Source: Paludibacteraceae bacterium (GTDB taxonomy: Bacteria > Bacteroidota > Bacteroidia > Bacteroidales > Paludibacteraceae). Taken from it: 64,000 bases of DNA. The stretch lies in NCBI GenBank assembly GCA_017450685.1, contig JAFSTB010000008.1, positions 1-64,000 of the forward strand, written 5' to 3'. The notes beneath the pieces are model-generated. The model was not told where the DNA came from, ran no database searches, and saw only the letters and a list, made by a program, of their open reading frames with translations. The translations under genes were made by a program, and so were the position numbers. Shown piece after piece: positions 1-5,870 of the stretch. The number at the start of each line of letters is the position of its first letter. Position 1 is the stretch's first letter.

Positions 1-91
1 CTACTGACATTCTTAATTCTTGCAGTTTTTCATCCAATGTTTCTCCTGGATGAAAAGATTTAACAGGGCGATATGTTGTTTCCATACTCAT
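1..91 (-). CDS. higA: HigA-type antitoxin, 5' end only (cut by window edge)
   Basis: Reading the minus strand from an ATG at 91 gives 30 codons open to the window edge. They include RPVKSFHPGETLDEKL, which is typical of the N-terminus of HigA-like antitoxins of the XRE helix-turn-helix family. The DNA-binding domain itself lies outside the window. The gene starts one base after the stop of the upstream toxin gene, the usual toxin-first order of higBA operons. In this family the antitoxin binds the toxin and represses the operon. The identification rests on the short N-terminus and on the neighbour. Confidence 0.72.
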   Translation of the reverse strand, partial: MSMETTYRPVKSFHPGETLDEKLQELRMSV

Positions 92-92
92 G

Positions 93-431
93 TTATTTTC
101 CGTGATAATTGATTATTTCAATAATGTTAATTTCTTTTATTTCTTCCCAAATATATCCTCCGTCCTCGGAAGTTGAAATAGGTTGCTCTTGAGGTTCGAA
201 AACCAAACGATCAGGTTGAACTAAGTCGCATCCCCATTGGCCTTTCCTGTCTTCTGTTAACTCATGATAATATCCTGGCAAGTAACGTGTGTCTTCCAAC
301 GTCTCTGCATTATACAATTGGTCTATTCGTTTAAGATATTTCTCAGCTTGCTCCTTTCCCAACTTGCGGATACACAGGCGCTCATCCTTCGCATATTTTT
401 CAAGTTTTGAGTCTTTAAAGTGTATTTTCAT
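93..431 (-). CDS. higB: HigB/RelE-family toxin
   Basis: This small protein of about 112 aa matches the HigB branch of RelE/ParE-fold mRNA interferases. The run LPGYYHELTEDRKGQWGCDL followed by RLVFEP is the conserved core of these killer proteins, which cut mRNA on the ribosome when the antitoxin is lost. The open frame extends to a GTG at 476, but family members begin at MKIHFKD, so I place the start at the ATG at 431. It is followed by the partial higA gene with a one-base gap. Together with the ORF6N remnant it makes an accessory patch at the left end of an otherwise housekeeping window. Confidence 0.82.
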   Translation of the reverse strand: MKIHFKDSKLEKYAKDERLCIRKLGKEQAEKYLKRIDQLYNAETLEDTRYLPGYYHELTEDRKGQWGCDLVQPDRLVFEPQEQPISTSEDGGYIWEEIKEINIIEIINYHGK

Positions 432-460
432 ATATCTGATTGCTTCGAGTTGAGTCTTGG

Positions 461-541
461 TCATTCTGCCACCCACATCTGTCCGATGCCGAGGGTGAGG
501 AGGGCGAATAAGGTTAATAGCCGCCGTCCTTTTCTCAGCAC
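461..541 (-). pseudogene. Stray signal-peptide-like fragment
   Basis: Between the toxin and the ORF6N remnant the minus strand reads, from a GTG at 541, a 26-residue peptide with a basic start (LRKGRR), a hydrophobic core (LLTLFALLTLGIGQM) and a short WVAE end before a stop. This looks like the N-terminal signal of a Bacteroidales exported protein with nothing behind it. It is probably a gene fragment left by recombination. It could be chance. Confidence 0.3.
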
Positions 542-617
542 GATTGATATGAGATTAAGCGGAACATCCTCATCTGTATTTTTGGTATATGATTGTTATT
601 ATTCGGTCGCTGAATTA

Positions 618-860
618 TTATCTTTTGCTTTGCGCTCCGCATCGAAAATTAGGTTGAAACATAAACTCAGAAGGAAATCTTTCCATATTACGTTTAACTG
701 CTTGGTTCAGAACCTTAGTCTCAACTCCATACAACTGAGCCAAGTCTCTATCCATCATAACTTGTTGTCCGCGCACCGCGAATATTCTTTGTTGCGCCGA
801 TTGAATAGTTATGCTTGATACCACAACAGGTTTGTTTGCTATATCTGTCTTTTTGGGCAT
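618..860 (-). pseudogene. Truncated ORF6N-domain protein
   Basis: From the ATG at 860 the frame encodes about 80 aa. It contains the start of an ORF6N domain ([20 protein letters not shown], then a VKRN-ERFP-EFMFQ stretch), a DNA-binding domain found in phage and mobile-element proteins. Family proteins normally run on well past this point, but here the sequence switches to an unrelated [10 protein letters not shown] tail and stops. I see no continuation of the domain in other frames before 477. I therefore read it as a decayed gene cut by deletion or recombination. The frame can be extended to a TTG at 887, but the ATG is the family start. A good promoter lies far upstream, at 1118-1149. Confidence 0.6.
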
Positions 861-1117
861 GATATATTTTATCTTATTAGTAATCAATGAAAAACGTAAT
901 TTTATAATGTAATGTTTCTATCTCTCCAACGCCGAATGTGAGGATGATGGTCTTCTCTCGCTCATCTCCCGCTCGCCGCTCGGTGGTGGAGCAGGGAATC
1001 AAACCGACTTCTCATTGCCGTACTGTCATTGCGATTAAATTGATCTCTTTTCGGCGTTTACAGGTTATAATCAACTACTACAATTACGTTTTTATAAATA
1101 AAACACACTTTACGCGG

Positions 1118-1149
1118 CAAAGTTACGAAATGTATTCTGATTGCGCAAA
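1118..1149 (-). promoter_or_regulatory. Bacteroidota housekeeping promoter toward the ORF6N remnant
   Basis: On the minus strand a TTTG box (1149-1146) is followed after 20 bases by TAACTTTG (1125-1118). This matches the Bacteroidota consensus TTTG / TANNTTTG. It points toward the ORF6N remnant, leaving a leader of about 250 nt. The -33 region also carries a TTGCGCAA palindrome. Confidence 0.65.
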
Positions 1150-1243
1150 TATTTTAGCAATTTATTTGATTTTTCATCTTAATATGAGCCATTTAACGAT
1201 TTTTAAGTAAGGTTTGGCAAAAAAAGATGAACTATAGGAGAGT

Positions 1244-1266
1244 GTGCGGCAATTGTATTGCCGCAC
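1244..1266. terminator. Perfect 10-bp hairpin (terminator-like)
   Basis: A perfect inverted repeat, GTGCGGCAAT with its complement, has a 3-base loop. It lies about 80 bases past the end of the O-methyltransferase gene on the minus strand. There is no long T run in either direction, so it is a terminator-like structure and not a classical intrinsic terminator. Confidence 0.5.
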
Positions 1267-1345
1267 CTAATATAAACGATGATAATTGAGAGAGATAAAT
1301 GAGAATAATTTGGAGGGAGAGATAAACGAGAAAAAGATTTTTCTC

Positions 1346-1972
1346 TTAGCATTTTCTGAGGATAGTCAGTCCGTCACGTATAGGCAAGAGGAGTGTTTCA
1401 AAACGGCTGTCTTTCACCACCTTATCATTAAAGAGGCGCAAGGCAAGAGTCTGACTATCTTTATCATAGGCGTGGTCAATAACGTGTCCGCCCCAAAGGG
1501 TGTTGTCGGCTAATATCCATCCGCCGGCAGGAACGAGAGGATAGACCAATTCCAAATATATTTCGTATTCCCGCTTATCGGCATCGATAAAGACGAGCGG
1601 GAAGGAATGATTAAGAGCAGGTATGATCTTTTTGGCATCTCCGATGAGCAAATCGATTTTTTTGCCGAGGGGTGTCAGTGAGAGGTGTTGTCGGATGCGG
1701 TCTTCCAGTTCGTCGTTATGTTCCAACGTTATGACTTTTTGCCTGACTCCTTCAGCCAGACAGATGGCTGAATAGCCGGTAAAGGTGCCTATTTCAAGTA
1801 TATAGTCAGGTTCAATCATACGGCTCAGGAAACTAAGCAACCGTCCTTGTATCGGTCCGGACAGTTGGTGTGCATTGAGCACATTGAGTGCTGTGAGGTG
1901 TGTTATTTGGTCCAGAACGGGTGATTGTGGTGTGGAGTGTTGCTCCACATAATCATCTATCAAGTTGTGCAT
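1346..1972 (-). CDS. SAM-dependent O-methyltransferase (caffeoyl-CoA OMT-like)
   Basis: The 208-aa product has the class I methyltransferase fold in the layout of the small cation-dependent O-methyltransferases. ILEIGTFTGYSAICLA is the SAM-binding glycine motif (about residues 60-75), FIDADKREY carries a metal-binding Asp, and ADNTLWGG carries the second metal-ligand Asp-Asn pair. Length and motif order fit the family well. The natural substrate cannot be read from the sequence; catechol-like or CoA-linked phenolics are known for relatives. It starts at an ATG at 1972 and is transcribed alone, from a promoter (2014-2044) that overlaps that of the divergent lrp gene. Confidence 0.85.
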   Translation of the reverse strand: MHNLIDDYVEQHSTPQSPVLDQITHLTALNVLNAHQLSGPIQGRLLSFLSRMIEPDYILEIGTFTGYSAICLAEGVRQKVITLEHNDELEDRIRQHLSLTPLGKKIDLLIGDAKKIIPALNHSFPLVFIDADKREYEIYLELVYPLVPAGGWILADNTLWGGHVIDHAYDKDSQTLALRLFNDKVVKDSRFETLLLPIRDGLTILRKC

Positions 1973-2013
1973 AGGTTGAAAATGTAAGGGTCAGAAAAGT
2001 AACATTTTGCTTG

Positions 2014-2044
2014 CAAAAGTACATCATTTTTTGCATACGTCAAA
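2014..2044 (-). promoter_or_regulatory. Promoter of the O-methyltransferase gene
   Basis: On the minus strand TTTG (2044-2041), a 19-base spacer and TACTTTTG (2021-2014) match the Bacteroidota consensus. It is interleaved with the oppositely directed lrp promoter, so the two probably compete or are co-regulated. Confidence 0.7.
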
Positions 2045-2061
2045 CATTTGCCGTACTTTTG
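2030..2061 (+). promoter_or_regulatory. Promoter of the lrp-trpS operon
   Basis: TTTG at 2030-2033, 20 bases, then TACTTTTG at 2054-2061, about 50 bases before the lrp ATG. Its boxes are interleaved with those of the divergent O-methyltransferase promoter. Confidence 0.75.
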
Positions 2062-2110
2062 CAACGATTTTTGGAGATTTACTTACAAAACAACATTAAA
2101 AGATTGAGTT

Positions 2111-2569
2111 ATGGAAAAGATTTTGGACGAATTAGACAAGAAGATTCTTCAGATTATCACCAAGAACGCTCGTATTCCTTTCAAAGATGTGGCTGAAGAA
2201 TGTGGTGTGTCTCGTGCTGCTATTCATCAGCGCGTTCAGCGGCTTGTGGAAAACGGAACAATAATAGGTTCGGGTTATCAGGTCAATCCCAAGATGTTGG
2301 GTTACACGCTGTGTGCATACGTTGGTATAACGCTTGAGAACGGCGGTTTGTATAACGCTGTATTGGCGGAATTGGAGAAGATACAAGAGGTGGTGGAGAG
2401 CCAATACACATTAGGGTCTTTCTCCATGATAATCAAGTTGTATGCTCATGATGACCAGCACTTATTGGAACTGCTCAACCATCGTATTCAAGAGATACCC
2501 GGCATCACTCGTACAGAGACCTTGTTAGCGTTAGAGCAGCGTATCAACAGAATGTTGCCTATTGAATAA
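2111..2569 (+). CDS. Lrp/AsnC-family transcriptional regulator
   Basis: The 152-aa protein has an N-terminal helix-turn-helix (LDELDKKILQIITKNARIPF, then VSRAAIHQRVQRL at about 33-45) and a C-terminal RAM ligand-binding domain (from about residue 65). This is the standard length and layout of Lrp/AsnC regulators, which bind DNA as oligomers and sense amino acids. It is the first gene of a short operon with trpS, 14 bases downstream, and stands divergent to the methyltransferase gene with overlapping promoters. Autoregulation is common in the family and the layout would suit it, but no operator is obvious. Confidence 0.9.
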   Translation: MEKILDELDKKILQIITKNARIPFKDVAEECGVSRAAIHQRVQRLVENGTIIGSGYQVNPKMLGYTLCAYVGITLENGGLYNAVLAELEKIQEVVESQYTLGSFSMIIKLYAHDDQHLLELLNHRIQEIPGITRTETLLALEQRINRMLPIE

Positions 2570-2583
2570 GGAGGAGTGAAAAT

Positions 2584-3570
2584 ATGGAAAAAGTCATTAG
2601 CGGTATTCGCCCTACGGGCAATCTGCACTTGGGTAATTATTTCGGTGCGGTGAAGAGTTTTGTGAAGATGCAAGACGAGTATGATTGCATGTTTTTCATA
2701 GCCGATTGGCACTCGCTCACCACTCATCCCACTCCGGAAGACATACGTCGTTCTGTTCGCACTATTCTATCGGAATATTTAGCCTGTGGTATTGATCCGG
2801 AAAAAGCGCCTATCTATGTACAGAGCGATGTCAAACCTGTATTGGAGTTGTACTTGTACCTTAATATGAACGCCTATCTTGGTGAGTTAGAGCGTGTTAC
2901 TTCTTTCAAGGAGAAAGCGCGCACACAGCCTGACAATGTTAATGCCGGTTTGCTGACCTACCCCACTCTGATGGCAGCCGATGTGCTTGCCCACAAAGCC
3001 GACAAAGTGCCGGTGGGCAAAGACCAAGAGCAGAACATGGAGATGATGCGTTTGTTTGCAAGACGATTCAACCGTATATATAAGGTGGAGTATTTCAAGG
3101 AGCCGGAGTCGTTCCATTTCAACCAAAAAGCGGTTAAGGTGCCCGGATTGAACGGAAGCGGGAAGATGGGTAAGAGTGAAGGCAACGCCATCTACTTGTG
3201 CGATGATGAAGCAACGATAAAGAAAAAAGTGATGCGTGCCGTCACCGATGCCGGTCCGACGATGCTCAATCAAGAGAAGCCGGAAGTGATACAAAACCTC
3301 TTCTCACTTATGGAGTTGGTTTCCACCCCCGACACTTATGCTTATTTCGACGACCAATATAACAACATGTCTATTCGTTACGGCGACCTGAAAAAGCAGT
3401 TGGCAGCCGACATCAACGCATTCTGCGCACCTATAAGAGAGCGCATACAAGCCTATCAGAAGGATGAGGACTACCTCAACCGCGTGGCAAAGATGGGGGC
3501 GGAAAGAGCCACTGCCGGTGCTGAAAAAACATTGCAAGAGGTACGACAGATAATAGGATTCGGCAAATAA
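2584..3570 (+). CDS. trpS: Tryptophan--tRNA ligase
   Basis: The 328-aa class I aminoacyl-tRNA synthetase charges tRNA-Trp with tryptophan. The protein opens with SGIRPTGNLHLGNYFGA, where HLGN is the HIGH signature, and carries KMGKSEGN as the KMSKS loop near residue 200. AGLLTYPTLMAADVL is the typical active-site stretch. Length matches bacterial TrpRS. It follows lrp by 14 bases and overlaps the next small gene by one base (stop TAA, start ATG), so the three are probably co-transcribed. Confidence 0.97.
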   Translation: MEKVISGIRPTGNLHLGNYFGAVKSFVKMQDEYDCMFFIADWHSLTTHPTPEDIRRSVRTILSEYLACGIDPEKAPIYVQSDVKPVLELYLYLNMNAYLGELERVTSFKEKARTQPDNVNAGLLTYPTLMAADVLAHKADKVPVGKDQEQNMEMMRLFARRFNRIYKVEYFKEPESFHFNQKAVKVPGLNGSGKMGKSEGNAIYLCDDEATIKKKVMRAVTDAGPTMLNQEKPEVIQNLFSLMELVSTPDTYAYFDDQYNNMSIRYGDLKKQLAADINAFCAPIRERIQAYQKDEDYLNRVAKMGAERATAGAEKTLQEVRQIIGFGK

Positions 3571-3863
3571 TGAAACAGCGACTTCTCATATTAGTCCTCT
3601 TGTTTTCCCTCACCTGCCTTCAATCAGCAGGTGAGGCAACAGACCATAAACATAAGCAGACAGAAGGTTATGTGGATGATGTCTATCGCTGGGAAGGGAG
3701 CAAACAAAAAGTCGCAAACACAATAACACCTGCAGTAGGCGACACGGCCAAGCAGGCAGTCAGACAAACGGCTAATCAAGTTGTCAGGCACGAACAGTCC
3801 AAGGTAAGGTTCGTACAAGTGCAGGACACTGTGGTTAAAGCAGTGATAAGAAGGAGTTATTGA
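3570..3863 (+). CDS. Small exported protein of unknown function
   Basis: A 97-aa protein with an N-terminal signal peptide (KQRLLILVLLFSLTCLQSAG). The remainder is hydrophilic, rich in Lys, Gln, Thr and Val, without cysteine pairs or a recognisable domain. It overlaps the trpS stop codon by one base, so it is probably translated from the same mRNA. I recognise no family. After it comes a block of the dispersed GTTGAGAG repeat. Confidence 0.6.
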   Translation: MKQRLLILVLLFSLTCLQSAGEATDHKHKQTEGYVDDVYRWEGSKQKVANTITPAVGDTAKQAVRQTANQVVRHEQSKVRFVQVQDTVVKAVIRRSY

Positions 3864-3922
3864 GTTGAGAGAAGTTGGATAGTTGAGAGTTGAGAGAAGT
3901 TAGATAGTTGATAGTTGAGAGA
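3862..3922 (+). repeat. Dispersed GTTGAGAG-type repeat, copy 1
   Basis: The interval is made of imperfect repeats of GTTGAGAGTTGAGAGAAGTT and GTTGGATAGTTGAGAG. Similar blocks occur at 10288-10360, 41098-41163 (inverted) and 59205-59266. This copy runs into the first codons of the next gene. Confidence 0.8.
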
Positions 3923-5452
3923 AAGCACATATTATTGATTGTACTGATACTAAGTAGCAGTTTATTATCAGCACAAGCGTCACATCCCTTTGGTGAGCGT
4001 GACATTAACGGCACGGCTCGTTATGTGGGTATGGCAGGTGCTATGACAGCCGTAGGAGCCGACCCGTCAGCCGTGTTGGATAACCCCGCCGGACTCGGTT
4101 TATACCGTCGCTGGGAAGTGGCACTGACGCTAAGAGGACTGATAAACAACGACCGTAACCTATCTTATAGTAAGGAACAAACGAACTTCTACCACCATCA
4201 GACCGTCTCATCCTTCCAATTGCCGCAAGCCTCTATTGTCTTCTCGCTGCAAAACACGGGTGAGAGAGGATTGCGATTCTGCAATTTTATGCTATCCTAC
4301 AACCGTCTGCGTTCCTACAACCGCACCTCATGCAGTACACACTTCAATGCCCCTTCAATAGCGGCACTGATGGTTAATCAGTTAAGCGACAACGGTTTGG
4401 ATGAGACGAGTGTCAGTCAGTCGCTCTTCACCGATGCCGCTTCAGGATGGTTGAGCGAACTGGGTTATCAGGCATATCTTGTCAACCCTGAATATGACTA
4501 TATAGCCACCACTCTTGGTCAGACCGACACCGTGTTTGCCGGTTGGTCGGCTGCCTTCGGCTTACAAGACCAGACAGCTCTACGAGTGGAAGAAAGCGGC
4601 TATATGGATGAATATGCCTTCCATTGGGGCGGGAACATCAACCACCGCATATATATAGGCTTAGGTCTGAACATCCGCGCACTCGATTACACAAAGAAAG
4701 TGACCTATTCAGAATGGATACAAGCCGACAGCGACAGAGGCATCGAGCACAATGCTTATCTCAGGCTAAGTGGTGCAGGCATAAGCGGCAGTATCGGTAT
4801 CATCTATCAACCGCTGGAATGGTTGCGAGCAGGTGCTTCGTTCCAAACACCGGTATGGGCAAGCGTAAGACAACAAACACGGTCATACATCAATACATAC
4901 GCCTACCCGAGTGCCAACGAAAACATCTACTACGAGACACCCTCATACAACGAAAGAAAAGGTCTGACACTGCCTCTCAAATCAAGCGTTGCCGCCACAT
5001 TTCTGTTTGGCAATAAAGGGTTAGTGAGTCTTCAGTACGACTACACACACCGCAAACAGACAGACGATATACATACGCTGAAAATAGGCTCGGAAGTGGT
5101 GGTTATTAATAATATGTTCATACAGATGGGTTATGCATGCGAGTCGCGTTTCAAACACACTTATAACCAACCCGTTTATCGTCTGAGCAGCAACGATGTG
5201 CGCACCGACCCCGACTTCCGTCAATGGCGCACGGCACACTATGCTTCATTGGGGTTAGGCTATCGTGGCAACCGCTTCTTCGTACAGGCAGCCTACCAAT
5301 GTCAAATACAGACCTATCGCCAATTCGCTTTTGCCGTTACTGACGATTTTCGCGAATATAACATAGGCGTTATCGACACCCAACCACAACCATTTGAACA
5401 TCGTATGTTGAGCCATCGCATTGTTTTCACCATCGGATGGCACAGCCACTAA
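3908..5452 (+). CDS. Outer-membrane beta-barrel protein, OMPP1/FadL-like
   Basis: The 514-aa protein has a signal peptide (HILLIVLILSSSLLSAQA), then a conserved start of OmpP1/FadL-type barrels: GTARYVGMAGAMTAVGADPS followed by DNPAGLGLYRR. The rest alternates polar and aromatic residues as in long-chain fatty-acid or hydrophobic-compound transport barrels. The substrate is unknown. The only plausible start is a TTG at 3908, directly after an in-frame TAG; both codons lie inside the dispersed GTTGAGAG repeat. The original start may have been replaced when the repeat spread. Confidence 0.8.
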   Translation: MIVERKHILLIVLILSSSLLSAQASHPFGERDINGTARYVGMAGAMTAVGADPSAVLDNPAGLGLYRRWEVALTLRGLINNDRNLSYSKEQTNFYHHQTVSSFQLPQASIVFSLQNTGERGLRFCNFMLSYNRLRSYNRTSCSTHFNAPSIAALMVNQLSDNGLDETSVSQSLFTDAASGWLSELGYQAYLVNPEYDYIATTLGQTDTVFAGWSAAFGLQDQTALRVEESGYMDEYAFHWGGNINHRIYIGLGLNIRALDYTKKVTYSEWIQADSDRGIEHNAYLRLSGAGISGSIGIIYQPLEWLRAGASFQTPVWASVRQQTRSYINTYAYPSANENIYYETPSYNERKGLTLPLKSSVAATFLFGNKGLVSLQYDYTHRKQTDDIHTLKIGSEVVVINNMFIQMGYACESRFKHTYNQPVYRLSSNDVRTDPDFRQWRTAHYASLGLGYRGNRFFVQAAYQCQIQTYRQFAFAVTDDFREYNIGVIDTQPQPFEHRMLSHRIVFTIGWHSH

Positions 5453-5870
5453 TAAGAGAAGAAGAGACACACAGCCCTGCAAGACAAGAGACCGGAAAAC
5501 TCAACAGAAACAATTAAACGGGGTCAATAGACTGCTAATGGCGCGCCGATACTCTCCGCCGTGACCCAGCAATGGTAGCAGAGCAGGCAGTCGGATTACA
5601 AAGGCTTTCCACACCCCCAATCCTATTTTTTAGGAGTTTTCTCGAGCAAAGTTCTTGCAGGGCTTTTTTATGCGCAAAATTAAAATTCGGAAATAATTTT
5701 AGACAGAAAAAGGGTGTTTTTTATGAAAGATATTAAAAAATGATATATTTTTCATATAAATAGATATTTCTGCAACATATAAATCGCCGTACCTTTGCAG
5801 CGGATTTTGCGCACTATGCAAAAAAGTGAACAACAACAGCAATAACTAACTGAAAAACTAACAAATATCT
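5453..5870. other. Intergenic region with possible RNA structure
   Basis: About 418 bases with no gene. Around 5521-5591 several complementary segments could pair: GGGTCA (5521-5526) with TGACCC (5562-5567), GGCG (5540-5543) with CGCC (5557-5560), and CTGCTA (5532-5537) with TAGCAG (5577-5582). The last pairing would form a pseudoknot with the first. A TCCTA-T-TAGGA mini-hairpin sits near 5631-5645. The region ends with the promoter of the following gene. I do not recognise a known riboswitch. Confidence 0.4.
5767..5797 (+). promoter_or_regulatory. Promoter of the 965-aa secreted protein gene
   Basis: TTTC at 5767-5770 (one base off TTTG), 19 bases, then TACCTTTG at 5790-5797. The start codon follows after a leader of about 70 nt. 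Downstream of the -7 box a TTTTGC/GCAAAA inverted repeat lies at about 5804-5822. Confidence 0.7.

Larger units (their letters stand above)
888..1345. other. Gene-free stretch with a promoter and a hairpin
   Basis: About 460 bases hold no convincing gene; the short frames here lack family resemblance and signal features. The stretch contains a minus-strand promoter (1118-1149), a leader of roughly 220 nt in front of the ORF6N remnant, a strong hairpin (1244-1266), and a short direct repeat of the form GAGAGATAAAYGAGAA at about 1288-1303 and 1317-1332. Around 985-1010 the minus strand has a short piece resembling the 3' end of a tRNA (GGTTTGATTCCC then GCTCCACCA), but no cloverleaf can be built. 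Confidence 0.5.

Noticed and set aside
420..818. Plus-strand frame of 132 codons over the toxin and ORF6N remnant
   Set aside because: It is the antisense of recognisable genes and has no family resemblance or promoter.
985..1010. tRNA-like 3' end (GGTTTGATTCCC then GCTCCACCA on the minus strand)
   Set aside because: The T-stem does not pair properly and there is no acceptor, D or anticodon arm upstream. It may be a degraded attachment-site remnant but cannot be called a tRNA.
938..1210. Plus-strand frame of 90 codons
   Set aside because: Low-complexity composition, no domain, lies opposite a minus-strand promoter and leader.
5521..5620. Cobalamin riboswitch
   Set aside because: A short CCCAGCAATGGTAGC-like stretch looked similar at first, but the conserved core segments are absent and the following gene is 250 bases away behind its own promoter.
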